This document shows positions 28,873-38,378 of a DNA stretch of 64,000 nucleotides, piece by piece. This DNA comes from Acetobacter orleanensis. GTDB lineage: Bacteria; Pseudomonadota; Alphaproteobacteria; Acetobacterales; Acetobacteraceae. The notes under the pieces are model-generated. The model had not been told where the DNA came from and made no database searches. It was given only the letters and a program-made list of their open reading frames with translations. The first letter of the stretch is position 1; each line of letters starts with the position of its first letter. Made by a program: the position numbers and the translations under genes. Where the stretch lies: the NCBI RefSeq assembly GCF_001581005.1, contig NZ_LHZV01000060.1, positions 1 to 64,000 of the forward strand. Reading direction: 5' to 3'.

Positions 28873-30330
28873 TCAGGACCGCGCAAGAATGCTGCGGTGG
28901 CGGCCGTAGCCCAGATAGATGACCATGCCGATGGCAAGCCACACAATCAGCCGCACCCATGTCAATTTATCCAGTGAGACCATAACGGCGGAGCAGCAGA
29001 GGATGCCCAGAACCGGGATGATATCCCCGCCCGGAACGCGGAAGGCACGGGGCGCATCTGGAGACTTCCGGCGCAGGACCATAACGCCCGCACAGACCAG
29101 AACAAAGGCCAGCAGCGTGCCGATGGAGGTCATATGTCCAAGGTCGGAAATGGGCAGGAAGGCACTCAGCAGGCAGGTGATGATCATGAAGAAGATGTTG
29201 GACAGCCACGGCGTATCAAACTTGGGGTGTGTGCGGCTGAACATGGGCGGCAGCAGACCATCCCGCGACATGGCAAAAAACACGCGGCTCTGGCCCAGCA
29301 ACATGCCCAGCAGAACGGAGGTGAAGCCACAGATAATGCCGATTTTTATCGCAAGCTGAAGCCAGTGATAGGGGGTGTGGTTAATGGCCGTGGCCACAGG
29401 GGCGGCATCCCCCAGCATGTCCTTGTAATTGACCAGACCTGTCATGACGAAAGAGAAGGCAATATAGGCCAGAGAGCAGACCAGCAGGCTGCCGAGAATG
29501 CCGATCGGCATATCCCGCGCCGGGTTTTTGGTTTCCTGCGCCGTGGTGGAAACCGCATCAAACCCGACATAGGCGAAGAAGATGGTGCCCGCGGCCCGCA
29601 TAATGCCAGACCAGCCATAATGGCCAAACGTGCCATTATTCGGCGGGATAAACGGGTGATAATTGCCCGGGTTGATGTAGGCGATGCCGAATCCGATAAA
29701 TGCGGCGATCACCAGCAGCTTGATCACCACAATCACTGCGTTGACCTTGGCGGACTGAGAAATACCCCGAATGAGAATCATGGAGACCAGCATGATAATG
29801 AACACGGCCGGTAGATTCATCAGTCCGGTTGTCAGGCTGCCATCGGGCATCTGCACGGTCTCGAAAGGGGAGGCTGTGAGGCGTGGCGGGAGCACCAGCC
29901 CCCACGAATCCAGAAGCGAGACGACATAGCGCGACCAACTGACCGCCACTGTTGCCGCCCCGACTGCGTATTCCAGCACGAGATCCCACCCGATAATCCA
30001 CGCCATCAACTCACCGAGTGTCACGTAAGCGTAGGTGTAGGCGCTGCCAGCAATGGGGATCATGCTGGCGAGTTCACTATAGCAAAGTCCTGCGAATCCG
30101 CAGGCAATGGCCGCGATCAGGAAAGAGAGGACAACCGCTGGTCCGGCATTTTCAGAAGCCGCGATGCCGGTCAGGGAAAAAAGACCAGCGCCGATGGTGG
30201 CCCCTACGCCAAGGGCAACAAGACTACCCGGACCAAGAACACGCTTAAGACCCTGCGAGGTTTCTAGCTTGTCTAAAGGCATGCAGCGCGTAAGGAATGA
30301 CGCTGCGGAGGATGCAGGCCTTTGCGTCAT
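28873..30330 (-). CDS. APC-superfamily amino acid permease
   Basis: 485 residues with about 12-13 hydrophobic helices. The first helix region GSLVALGVGATIGAGLFSLTG has the glycine-rich APC signature. Other features are CYSELASMIPIAGSAYTYAY and FFAYVGFDAVSTTAQETKNPARDMP, typical of the cationic amino acid transporter subgroup. It is an inner-membrane secondary carrier for amino acids. AGGAG lies just upstream of ATG 30330. An internal ATG at 30282 is a lesser option. Substrate unknown. glyA is divergent, 180 bases away. Confidence 0.9.
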   Translation of the reverse strand: MTQRPASSAASFLTRCMPLDKLETSQGLKRVLGPGSLVALGVGATIGAGLFSLTGIAASENAGPAVVLSFLIAAIACGFAGLCYSELASMIPIAGSAYTYAYVTLGELMAWIIGWDLVLEYAVGAATVAVSWSRYVVSLLDSWGLVLPPRLTASPFETVQMPDGSLTTGLMNLPAVFIIMLVSMILIRGISQSAKVNAVIVVIKLLVIAAFIGFGIAYINPGNYHPFIPPNNGTFGHYGWSGIMRAAGTIFFAYVGFDAVSTTAQETKNPARDMPIGILGSLLVCSLAYIAFSFVMTGLVNYKDMLGDAAPVATAINHTPYHWLQLAIKIGIICGFTSVLLGMLLGQSRVFFAMSRDGLLPPMFSRTHPKFDTPWLSNIFFMIITCLLSAFLPISDLGHMTSIGTLLAFVLVCAGVMVLRRKSPDAPRAFRVPGGDIIPVLGILCCSAVMVSLDKLTWVRLIVWLAIGMVIYLGYGRHRSILARS

Positions 30331-30398
30331 AGACTTTTCTCTCCTGTCTCGACCGTGAAGAAAACCACGTATAGAGCAATTGGTGGTCTTCGTCCCAT

Positions 30399-30420
30399 AG
30401 AGAGGCTAGAGTGCCTCTCT
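30399..30420. repeat. Short inverted repeat between permease and glyA
   Basis: AGAGAGGC (30399-30406) and GCCTCTCT (30413-30420) are perfect inverse copies with a six-base gap, in the intergenic region of two divergent genes. It could be an operator or a leader hairpin for glyA. I found no glycine-riboswitch core nearby. Confidence 0.4.
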
Positions 30421-30510
30421 TAGCAAGATGTGTTTTAAACGTAACGAACGGCCCGGCATTTCACAGGACAGTGTACGGGGCGGTTGAAGAGATAAAATGA
30501 GGAGCTCCTG

Positions 30511-31800
30511 ATGAGCCATACGGATCTGGATCGTTTTTTTCACGCGCCGGTTACAAAGACGGATCCGGATGTTGCGGCCGCACTTGCCAGTGAGCTGAAG
30601 CGGCAGCAGGACGGCATTGAACTGATTGCCAGCGAAAACATGGTGTCTGAAGCCGTGTTGCAGGCCCAGGGCAGCGTTCTGACCAACAAATATGCGGAAG
30701 GCTATCCCGGCCGCCGCTATTATGGCGGGTGCTCCGAAGTCGATAAAATCGAGACGCTGGCTATTGAGCGCGTCAAAACCCTGTTCGGTGCAGGCTTTGC
30801 CAACGTGCAGCCGCATTCTGGCGCCAATGCCAATCAGGCCGCGTTCATGGCGCTCTCCAAACCGGGTGATACCATTCTGGGCATGAGCCTTGCGGCCGGT
30901 GGGCACCTGACGCACGGTGCTGCGCCGAACTATTCCGGCAAATGGTTCAACGCCGTGCAGTATGGCGTGCGTAAGGAAGACGGTCTGCTCGATTACGAGG
31001 AAATGGAGCGTCTGGCCCGTGAGACCAAGCCGACCCTGATTGTGGCCGGTGGTTCTGCCTATCCGCGCATTATCGACTTCGCCCGCTTCCGCCGCATTGC
31101 GGATGAAGTTGGCGCGTTCCTGATGGTCGATATGGCTCATTTTGCTGGTCTGGTGGCCGCTGGCCTGTATCCGAACCCGCTTGAGCATGCGCATGTGGTC
31201 ACATCCACCACGCATAAAACGCTGCGCGGCCCGCGTGGTGGCCTGATCCTGACGAATGATGAGGCTCTGGCCAAAAAGATCAACTCAGCCGTTTTCCCCG
31301 GTCTGCAGGGTGGCCCGCTGATGCATGTCATCGCCGGTAAGGCCGTGGCATTTGGTGAGGCACTTCAGCCGGAATTCAAGGAATACCAGAAAGCCGTTCA
31401 GAAAAACGCCAATGTTCTGGCGGAAGTTCTGGTGGAGCGGGGCTTTGATATCGTGACGGGCGGGACGGACTCTCACCTGCTTCTGGTCGATCTGCGGCCC
31501 AAGAACGTGACCGGCAAAGCTGCCGAACATGCTCTGGAACGTGCCGGTATTACCGCCAACAAAAACGCCATTCCGTTTGACCCGGAAAAGCCTGCCATTA
31601 CCTCTGGTGTGCGTCTGGGCAGCCCGGCAGCTACGGCGCGTGGCTTCCGGGAAGCAGAGTTCCGTCAGATTGGCGAAATGATTGACGAAGTGCTGACCGC
31701 TCTGGCCGCGTCCGGTGGGGAAGGCGATACCGCCGTGGAAAACGCCGTGCATGACCGCGTGCGTGCGCTCTGCGCTCGTTTCCCGATTTATAACCGCTAA
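30511..31800 (+). CDS. glyA: Serine hydroxymethyltransferase
   Basis: 429 residues, full length. It interconverts serine and glycine and supplies 5,10-methylene-tetrahydrofolate. PLP lysine lies in [16 protein letters not shown]. Other signatures are [30 protein letters not shown] and [19 protein letters not shown]. The ribosome-binding site is the 10-bp palindrome AGGAGCTCCT (30500-30509) placed directly before the ATG, so the Shine-Dalgarno can self-pair. A terminator follows. Confidence 0.99.
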   Translation: MSHTDLDRFFHAPVTKTDPDVAAALASELKRQQDGIELIASENMVSEAVLQAQGSVLTNKYAEGYPGRRYYGGCSEVDKIETLAIERVKTLFGAGFANVQPHSGANANQAAFMALSKPGDTILGMSLAAGGHLTHGAAPNYSGKWFNAVQYGVRKEDGLLDYEEMERLARETKPTLIVAGGSAYPRIIDFARFRRIADEVGAFLMVDMAHFAGLVAAGLYPNPLEHAHVVTSTTHKTLRGPRGGLILTNDEALAKKINSAVFPGLQGGPLMHVIAGKAVAFGEALQPEFKEYQKAVQKNANVLAEVLVERGFDIVTGGTDSHLLLVDLRPKNVTGKAAEHALERAGITANKNAIPFDPEKPAITSGVRLGSPAATARGFREAEFRQIGEMIDEVLTALAASGGEGDTAVENAVHDRVRALCARFPIYNR

Positions 31801-31812
31801 AAACGAGAACTG

Positions 31813-31849
31813 TCTGAGACTGGGGCGTTTGCTCTGGTCTCAGATTTTT
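31813..31849 (+). terminator. Rho-independent terminator after glyA
   Basis: TCTGAGAC (31813-31820) pairs with GTCTCAGA (31837-31844), followed by TTTTT. It overlaps the 3' end of the convergent deacylase gene. Confidence 0.85.
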
Positions 31850-32898
31850 CAGTGCGCGCGCGCCAGCCGCACGGCGGTATGGCCGCGCATTGGTCTGAGG
31901 TTTGGCATAACCAGCAGGCAGTTATCATAGGGCGTTCTGATTTCTTCAGGCCCGTCAAATGCCAGTAATGTTCCCGATTTTTTAATCAGATCTCCGCTAC
32001 GGAATGTTTTGACAAAAACAAAACGGGACGTCAGCGCCAGCACAGTGTCTGTCACCGTAACGTGCCGTATTTTCTGGCGGACTGGTGTGCGGAGGGCGGC
32101 GGCGGAGGGTGTGCCCATCTGTTGCAGACCCATCTGTTGCAGAAAGGCGCGGCAGACACGTCCTGCCAGTGCGGCGGCTTCCGGCTGCCAGTGCTGTCCG
32201 GCTTCCAGTAGGCAGGCTTTGGCCGCCGTGCGGTTGGAGGCAAAGCGCACATAGTCAATCAGCCGTGGGCCTTCCTCATGCCCATAATCCTGCACCACAA
32301 GGGGCGGCGGTGGCTGAGAGGCGGAAAGTGCCGAGGCCAGCGTGCGGCTTTTTTCTGTCATGTTGCTCAGAAAAAGCGGGGCGGCAGGCCAGAGCATGGA
32401 ATGCAGATCAAGCAGGGCATCCACCGTTTTAAGAAGCGGCGTGACAGCCCGCACACGCTCCATTTCGTACGATGTCTGAGAGGAGGCGATCAGTTCCGGC
32501 ATCCACAGGCGGTTCATATCCTCATCAACAAAGCGGGAGAGGGTGGGGCGTGCCGGGTCAAACCGTGCAAAGGCTTCCAGATTGAGGAAAATCAAGCTGA
32601 GGCGGCCGCGGTCGGGGCGCACCGCTTGGGTGAGCAAGTCAGCCAACGCATAGGCCCCGCTATATTCGTTGCCGTGCATAAGGGCCGTAATGGCGACATG
32701 CGGGCCGGGGCGTTGCGCTTCAAAATGATACACGCCCGGAATCCCGCAATTGCCACTCTGCCATGGGGTGAGGTCTGGCGGGAGAAGCGCAATGTCAAAG
32801 TGCGGCAGCGGAAGTTGAGGCGGAGGGAGTGTTTCAGAAAGGGTACGAAGGCGGATGCGTCCCTGTTGCGTGGTCTGGCGACGGGACGCACAACTCAT
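31849..32898 (-). CDS. Succinylglutamate desuccinylase/aspartoacylase-family zinc deacylase
   Basis: 349 residues of the M14-like AstE/AspA family. Zinc ligands are visible as HGNEYSG (His-x-x-Glu) near residue 80 and DLHSM (Asp-Leu-His) near residue 170, with EDMNRLW between them. The C-terminal domain is a small beta barrel (FVKTFRSGDLIKKSGTLLAF). It should remove an acyl group from an N-acylated substrate, but no arginine-succinyltransferase pathway gene is nearby. The start at 32898 was preferred to GTG 32964. Neither has a good ribosome-binding site. Confidence 0.75.
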   Translation of the reverse strand: MSCASRRQTTQQGRIRLRTLSETLPPPQLPLPHFDIALLPPDLTPWQSGNCGIPGVYHFEAQRPGPHVAITALMHGNEYSGAYALADLLTQAVRPDRGRLSLIFLNLEAFARFDPARPTLSRFVDEDMNRLWMPELIASSQTSYEMERVRAVTPLLKTVDALLDLHSMLWPAAPLFLSNMTEKSRTLASALSASQPPPPLVVQDYGHEEGPRLIDYVRFASNRTAAKACLLEAGQHWQPEAAALAGRVCRAFLQQMGLQQMGTPSAAALRTPVRQKIRHVTVTDTVLALTSRFVFVKTFRSGDLIKKSGTLLAFDGPEEIRTPYDNCLLVMPNLRPMRGHTAVRLARAH

Positions 32899-33019
32899 GA
32901 CGAAACCCAGCCTGTTATGGGGCGTAGCGGGGCGGCGTTTTCGCCAGATGAGGGGATAAAGCACAGCATGGCCGGGAAAGTATTATCCCCCTTTGCTCAG
33001 GCTGCAATCCCACCGCCGA

Positions 33020-33997
33020 TCACGACTCGCCAGAGAGGGCCATAATGTTGGTATGCGTACGGCTGGTATCACTGCGCAGACCGTCCCGCAGGCCTGCCAG
33101 TATCAAAGCGCGGATATGGGGCGTGTGTCTGTTTTTACAGTAAAGTTTCAGCACACTCAGCAGCAGCAACGGCGCAAAAGGTGCAAATAGCCATCCGGCA
33201 ATTTTTTTGTAAAAAAGAATTCTGTTTCTGACGATGTAGTAAATTTTCCATCGGTTGCGCGCAAAGCTGACCGTAGTTTTACAGTCATGTGTGAAGCGGA
33301 TGCCCGGTACAAACAGAATTTTCTGGCCAAGACACCGTAATTTCCATGCGTAAAGTGTGTCATCCGCATAGATGAACAGGTCTTTCTGCGGCAGGCCCAG
33401 CGGCCCACGCACCAGATCAGCCCGGACAAAAAAACCGACGAAAGATGCGTAATCGACCGGCACCGCTTTGCTCTGCTGGTAAGCCGCGGGGTCAATGGCA
33501 AAGGTGCGCTTGCGGCTTTTTACGAGTTGGAAGAATTTCCCGATACTCGCAAAAGGGTTAATGCCGGGGCGGTTCATGTCACACACCGCGCCGCTGGGAA
33601 AATAGACCGCAGCCGCAACCGCGCCCACAGAGGGAGGCAGAGGGAGAGACTGAAACAGGTTTAACGCACCGGGTTGAGGCCACGCATCATCATCAAAACA
33701 GACCAGCCAGTCACATCCGGTTTGGTGCGCCGCATAGTCCATGCCACGGGCAAACCCTCCGGCACCACCGCTATTTATAGGCTCATGCAGGCAATGCAGG
33801 CGCGGGTCAGTCTGTGTTTCCAGCCAGTCCCGCGTGCCGTCCTGACTGGCATTGTTGACCACCACCACGGCTGAGAAGTTCTGTGCAAGCGTATGGTCCA
33901 GAACGGTTTTCAGCATACTCAGCCGGTTGCAGGTGACAATAACGGCTGTCACGCGGCATGGCGTCTGGTCGGCGCGCGGGGCGGTGGACGGTAGCAT
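33020..33997 (-). CDS. Family 2 glycosyltransferase
   Basis: 325 residues with a GT-A fold. It begins VTAVIVTCNRLSMLKTVLDH and has VVNNASQDGTRDWL for nucleotide binding. The acidic motif FDDDAWPQPGAL supplies the DxD metal site, and a distal IYADDTLYAWKL supplies the likely catalytic acidic pair. The last 90 residues include one or two hydrophobic segments (LFAPFAPLLLLSVLKLY), so membrane attachment is likely. Its layout resembles galactofuranosyl and rhamnosyl transferases. It begins five bases after the upstream DUF4422-GT8 gene stops, indicating an operon for a cell-surface glycan. Confidence 0.85.
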   Translation of the reverse strand: MLPSTAPRADQTPCRVTAVIVTCNRLSMLKTVLDHTLAQNFSAVVVVNNASQDGTRDWLETQTDPRLHCLHEPINSGGAGGFARGMDYAAHQTGCDWLVCFDDDAWPQPGALNLFQSLPLPPSVGAVAAAVYFPSGAVCDMNRPGINPFASIGKFFQLVKSRKRTFAIDPAAYQQSKAVPVDYASFVGFFVRADLVRGPLGLPQKDLFIYADDTLYAWKLRCLGQKILFVPGIRFTHDCKTTVSFARNRWKIYYIVRNRILFYKKIAGWLFAPFAPLLLLSVLKLYCKNRHTPHIRALILAGLRDGLRSDTSRTHTNIMALSGES

Positions 33998-34002
33998 ACG
34001 GC

Positions 34003-35898
34003 TTACAAGGCCTGCTTGAGGCGGGATGCAACGCCGGACAAAGGCTTACGCAGGGGGCGCGGCATAAGGTGCCAGCCGCGCGTTAGCACACGGCGCAACA
34101 GACTGTGACGGAAGGGAATAACCGGGTCATCCCCCGGTCCAGTCTCACCGTTAAAGACGGATTCATACCAGAAGGTCTTGCGTAGGAAGAACCAGTAGAA
34201 AAAGCTTAGGGGTGCGTTGCGGTTGTTCCAAGGCTTAGCTTCATACCCGGCATAATGCACAATTTTGGGGTCTTTGAGGTCTTCCAGAACCTTGGCCCGC
34301 CAGTCGGCATTCAGATGCGGGAAAATTTCCCGAATACTATTGACGCAGTTCCATGACGTATCCAGCATTTTGACTTTGCCGACCAGATACTTGTTCAGAA
34401 TATCCTGATCCAGAAACCAGTAGCGCCGGTTGCTCAGATCATGGACGGCGGCATCGGAAATATTGGCGGCCCGGAAGGCTGCGAGGTCAAACAGGATAAC
34501 GCCTGCCTGAAAGTAGGACTCTCCCTTACCCTGTAGCCCCAGATAATCGCTCAGATAGCGGCTGGCGGGCAGGGCGCCTGTTTCCTCCATGGAGCGGATG
34601 CCTGCATTCACAAAATTTTTCATGATCAAGTCTGGGGTGGCACCAAGTACTGCGCCGTCCAGCGGCGTGTCCCACAGGCGGCACACATCAGCCAGAACAA
34701 TGGTATCGCAATCGATATAAAGCGCGCGATCATGGCTCCGCAGCAACAGGCCAAGAGACAGCCGGTAGAACGTGGCCGGAGAGAAGTGCATATGTGTGCT
34801 GATGCCGCGATACATATGCTGGCAGTCCAGAAAAGTCAGGCTGCCTTTGCTGGCAGGCAGACCGATATGAAACTGCTTTTTGAGCAGGCTGCGCTTGAGG
34901 GGGGGGATTCCCCCATCTAGTACAACAAGGTCCAGAAAATGATCTGGATTGAAGGAGGCTTTGATGGATTCCAGCAAAGCCGCCAGATGCGGCACAAAGT
35001 TTTCATCCGCTGCGGTCACAATGGTTACGGCATTTTTTGCCGGAGCCACAGGGCTTTTGGGAAGTGCGAATTCCTTGCCGGTTTTTGTGTTTTCAAAAAA
35101 GCAGCGGGCGCGCTCGATCAGACCGTCCTTGGGTACATGGGGGGAGGCCATGAAGACGTTAAACAGCCGCTCTCCCAGATAGCCGTAAATCCGGCGGGCC
35201 TGAGCGGAATAGTTGGTCAGGTCGGCTTTGCGCTCCACTTCAGCAAGAATGGAGAACAGCCAGTGGCAGTATGTATCAAACAGATCACGCCGGAAGACAA
35301 AGACGTTAGTGAAGTAGCCCTCATCCGCCGCCATGACGGTATCAAAAGCGTCCAGGTCTTCCGGATAGAGGTCGGCAATCACCGCGCGGGTTAGGGTCAG
35401 ATCATGCGCATAGTGATAATCGGCTTCTACATAATGCTGATAGAACGATGTAAAGCCGACGTTCCGCACGGACCATTTATCTGGAAGAATGGCGCAGGCG
35501 TTAGGTGTATTTTCAATCGTTTTGCGGACAGTCGCGGCGTTCAGGCCCATTTGTTTTAGGGTCTGGGGGGTCATATCCGCGAGAGTGATGCAGCCGTACT
35601 GGTCCGGTTTCTGCCCTGTGCAGGCAAAGTCCAGAAACCGGCGGTAATGCATGAAGCCGATCCATGCCGCATCCGGATCATTTTTCCATGCCCAGTACAG
35701 AGCTGTCAGTTCACAATATTCCTTATTTCTTCTGGAAATATTGTCACCCGTATCATCCCCGCGCATGGGGAGAGACATGCTGGCCAGAGCCCGGCCTACC
35801 TGAATGGGACGGAAGACGTCATCTTCAAAAGCAAAGCCCGCAGCGTGATGGCAGACATAGATATGAACTGGGCCTAAGTCAGTCTGGCGTGTGCTCAT
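34003..35898 (-). CDS. Fused DUF4422 and family 8 glycosyltransferase
   Basis: 631 residues in two domains. Residues about 8-240 are DUF4422 (IYVCHHAAGFAFEDDVFRPI, ISRRNKEYCELTALYWAWKN, WIGFMHYRRFLDF), a domain found in exopolysaccharide glycosyltransferases. Residues about 275-540 are a GT8 domain with VTIVTAADENFVPHLAALLE, RALYIDCDTIVLADV (the DxD site) and FLDQDILNKYL. A basic C-terminal tail (RPLRKPLSGVASRLKQAL) may contact membrane. Two glycosyl-transfer modules in one chain suggest sequential sugar additions. ATG 35898 follows GAAGAG, and a longer frame to 36087 is unconserved. It lies just upstream of the GT2 gene. The product is unknown. Confidence 0.85.
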   Translation of the reverse strand: MSTRQTDLGPVHIYVCHHAAGFAFEDDVFRPIQVGRALASMSLPMRGDDTGDNISRRNKEYCELTALYWAWKNDPDAAWIGFMHYRRFLDFACTGQKPDQYGCITLADMTPQTLKQMGLNAATVRKTIENTPNACAILPDKWSVRNVGFTSFYQHYVEADYHYAHDLTLTRAVIADLYPEDLDAFDTVMAADEGYFTNVFVFRRDLFDTYCHWLFSILAEVERKADLTNYSAQARRIYGYLGERLFNVFMASPHVPKDGLIERARCFFENTKTGKEFALPKSPVAPAKNAVTIVTAADENFVPHLAALLESIKASFNPDHFLDLVVLDGGIPPLKRSLLKKQFHIGLPASKGSLTFLDCQHMYRGISTHMHFSPATFYRLSLGLLLRSHDRALYIDCDTIVLADVCRLWDTPLDGAVLGATPDLIMKNFVNAGIRSMEETGALPASRYLSDYLGLQGKGESYFQAGVILFDLAAFRAANISDAAVHDLSNRRYWFLDQDILNKYLVGKVKMLDTSWNCVNSIREIFPHLNADWRAKVLEDLKDPKIVHYAGYEAKPWNNRNAPLSFFYWFFLRKTFWYESVFNGETGPGDDPVIPFRHSLLRRVLTRGWHLMPRPLRKPLSGVASRLKQAL

Positions 35899-35986
35899 CG
35901 GGCGCTCTTCGTGCAAATCATGAAATTTATGGTCTACTCTTTTATGCCCGTGTTCAAGTGCCGGATGTGTGACGGGCAGCAGGTTT

Positions 35987-37183
35987 TCAACTACGCGGCG
36001 CACTTGGGGTCGGTTTAGCCTCTGGTGCGTCAGGCAGTGCTTGTTCCTGCGAGAGAATACGCAAGCGGACAGACGCTCCGAGTTCAATCTGCCGCAGTTT
36101 TTTGCGTTCGGCCGCCGCGCACAGGGTCAGGGCGGAGCCGGTCTGGCCTGCGCGGCCTGTGCGGCCGATGCGGTGCAGATAGGCTTCGGGTTGATCGGGC
36201 GGGTCATAATTCACCACGGTTTTCACGGCAGGCAGATCCAGACCACGGGCGGCAATATCCGTTGCCACCAGCACCATGATTTTACCAGCTTCATAACTGG
36301 CAACGGTTGCATTGCGCTGGGTTTGAGAGAGATCAGCATGCAGAGGGGCGGCCTGTACACGAGCCTTTTTGAGTGTGGCGGCCAACTGGTCTGCTTCCGC
36401 TTTGGTTTTGACAAACACAATGGCCCGGTTTGTGCGGTCACGCATGAAGAACTGGCGCAGGAAGCCCGTTTTCTGCGCAGGCTCCAGAAACAGCGCACCT
36501 TGCCGGATGGGGCCGCGTTTGTCAGTAGACCGCGTAATGCGGATTTCTTCAGGCCGCCGCAGGAGTTGCTGGATGGTCTGCTTCAGCGCGTCTGGCAGGG
36601 TTGCGGAGAAAAACAGCGTCTGCCGTACAGGGGGCAGCAGACTGACAATGGCTGCACTTTCTTCAAAAAACTCTGGGGAGAAAAGGCGGTCCCCTTCATC
36701 CATGACGACACGCGTGCACGACTCAAGCAGGATTTCCCCACCTTCCGCAAAGTCCAGCAGGCGGCCGGGGGTGGCAATCAGCACACGCGGACCATCATGC
36801 AGTAGGCGTTCGGCCTGATGCGTCCGGTCTGCACCGCCATAGAGCGGAATAACCGCAACGGTGCCTGCTTTCTGGCGGGAGTTATCGGCCTTCTGGCCCA
36901 GACAGGTGCGGAAAACACGGGCGGTCTGTAAAGCCAGTTCACGCGTTGGCACAACCACCAGACAGTCCAGCGCGCGTTTGCTTTCCAGAAGCTGTTGCAG
37001 CATGGGCAGGGCATAAGCGGCGGTTTTACCAGTGCCTGTTGGCGCAATGGCCAGAAGATCTTTCCCGGCAAGGGCCGCGGGAATGGCGGCTTGCTGGATG
37101 GGGGTGGGTTCTTCCATGCCAGCCTGTGCGGCCCATGTGCACAAAGACGGCAGAAGGCCCATTGCCTCAAAGCTGTTGGACAT
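35987..37183 (-). CDS. DEAD-box type ATP-dependent RNA helicase with DEGD motif II
   Basis: 398 residues with both RecA-like domains. Visible motifs are the Q motif region GMEEPTPIQQAAIPAAL, motif I APTGTGKT (Lys53), Ia PTRELALQ, motif II at residues 162-165 reading DEGD instead of DEAD, motif III SAT (193-195), VFVKTKAEADQLA, ATDIAARGLDLP, and motif VI HRIGRTGRAG. It should unwind RNA in ribosome assembly or decay (RhlE-like). The Ala-to-Gly change in motif II is rare but keeps the acidic residues. The start at 37183 (MSNSFEAMGL) was chosen over an unconserved 37279 start. It ends with an Ala/Pro-rich tail. Confidence 0.92.
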   Translation of the reverse strand: MSNSFEAMGLLPSLCTWAAQAGMEEPTPIQQAAIPAALAGKDLLAIAPTGTGKTAAYALPMLQQLLESKRALDCLVVVPTRELALQTARVFRTCLGQKADNSRQKAGTVAVIPLYGGADRTHQAERLLHDGPRVLIATPGRLLDFAEGGEILLESCTRVVMDEGDRLFSPEFFEESAAIVSLLPPVRQTLFFSATLPDALKQTIQQLLRRPEEIRITRSTDKRGPIRQGALFLEPAQKTGFLRQFFMRDRTNRAIVFVKTKAEADQLAATLKKARVQAAPLHADLSQTQRNATVASYEAGKIMVLVATDIAARGLDLPAVKTVVNYDPPDQPEAYLHRIGRTGRAGQTGSALTLCAAAERKKLRQIELGASVRLRILSQEQALPDAPEAKPTPSAPRS

Positions 37184-37239
37184 GCTGTGTGGTATCCGTC
37201 CTGACCGGGTGTGAAATAAAAACAAGCAGGGGAGCCTGA

Positions 37240-38253
37240 ATGGCTGAAGACGTATATGCCGGAAAGGTGCCGGGTTCAAACCCTGTCTCCGCTCTGGTGG
37301 TAGGAGAAGACTTTGCGGGGATGCGCTCTCAGGCTCTGGGGCTCGCTGCCCGCGCCGGGTGGGAGAATAGTTTTCAGGCGGTCAGCCCCTCTCGTTTAGC
37401 GCGCTTGATGCTGGCTGGTCCGCAGCGTCTGGCGCGCCCTTTTCTGCAAACAGCCAATGGGATGCCGTTTGAAACCCTGCCGGAACTGGCGCGGGCTGAT
37501 GTTGTCATCAGCATTGGCGGCAAAGGGGGGGCAGTAGGGGCGGCGTTGCGTGTGCCGGGGCGGCGGCCCGTGGTGCAGGTACAAAACCCGCGCCAGTCTT
37601 TAGAGCGGTTTGATCTGGTTGTGGCTTGCACGCATGATGAGATTACCGGTCCGAATGTCCTGCTGGGACGCACGGCCCTGCATGGCCTGACGCCGGAGGT
37701 GCTGGCGCAGGCTCGCGCTGTATGGGCGCCGCGTTTTGCGGATCTGCCGCGTCCGCTTATTGCCGGGCTGGTCGGGGGTTCCAACGGGCGTTTCACGTTT
37801 GGCGTGCCGGAAGCCCACAGGCTGGGGACGCTGCTGGCGCAGGCCGTCAAAGCGCAGGGCGGAAGCCTGATTGTCACACCGTCTCGCCGGACAGACCCCG
37901 AAGCCCTGCGGGTGCTGACGGAGCGGGTGGAAGCGGCAGGCGGTACAGTCTGGAATGGTGAGGGGGAAAACCCCTATCGCGGGTTGGTTGCCTGTGCGGA
38001 CAGTTTGGTGGTGACCATGGATAGTGTCTCCATGGTGTCCGAGGCCGTGGCGGGACCGGCCAGTGTCTTTGTCTTCCCCTTGCCGGGGCGTTCCCGCCGC
38101 ATTGCGCATTTTTTGCGGGAACTGGCAGCGGCGGGGCGTATCCGCATGCTGGATGCTCAATCCTCTGTGCGGGACATGGCCCCATGGGCCGTAACCCCGC
38201 TGGATGATACGCCGGAACTTGTGGAGGCCCTGCATAGACGGTTGGGTTTCTAG
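37240..38253 (+). CDS. ELM1-family (mitochondrial fission ELM1-like, DUF1022) protein
   Basis: 337 residues. It matches the ELM1/DUF1022 family: ALVVGEDFAGMRSQALGLA near the start, then DVVISIGGKGGAVGAAL, VVQVQNPR, the HDEITGPNVLLGRTALHGLTPE segment, LIAGLVGGSNGRFTFG and LVVTMDSVSMVSEAV. The layout of two Rossmann-like halves looks like a GT-B fold, so a glycosyltransferase-like activity is possible, but its function in bacteria is unknown. It is divergent from the helicase. Its last codons lie inside a short imperfect tandem repeat. Confidence 0.82.
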   Translation: MAEDVYAGKVPGSNPVSALVVGEDFAGMRSQALGLAARAGWENSFQAVSPSRLARLMLAGPQRLARPFLQTANGMPFETLPELARADVVISIGGKGGAVGAALRVPGRRPVVQVQNPRQSLERFDLVVACTHDEITGPNVLLGRTALHGLTPEVLAQARAVWAPRFADLPRPLIAGLVGGSNGRFTFGVPEAHRLGTLLAQAVKAQGGSLIVTPSRRTDPEALRVLTERVEAAGGTVWNGEGENPYRGLVACADSLVVTMDSVSMVSEAVAGPASVFVFPLPGRSRRIAHFLRELAAAGRIRMLDAQSSVRDMAPWAVTPLDDTPELVEALHRRLGF

Positions 38254-38296
38254 GTCCGCGTTCTACGCCCGGGTTTCTACGTCCGGGTTTCTGGGG
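38246..38296 (+). repeat. Imperfect tandem repeat at the end of the ELM1 gene
   Basis: About three to four copies of a unit close to GTTTCTACGTCCGG (starting at 38246, 38260, 38273 and 38287) run from the last codons of the ELM1 gene into the intergenic region. It probably arose by replication slippage. Confidence 0.6.
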
Positions 38297-38378
38297 GCTG
38301 CCTTTCGCAGATCGGTCCGTGACTTCCCGTCCGCAGGCGCTTAAGAGAAACAGACACAGCAGAACCAGAGGAAAAGCC

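Noticed and set aside
30331-30510. Glycine riboswitch before glyA
   Set aside because: I looked for the paired glycine-aptamer core and did not see it. Only a short inverted repeat is present.
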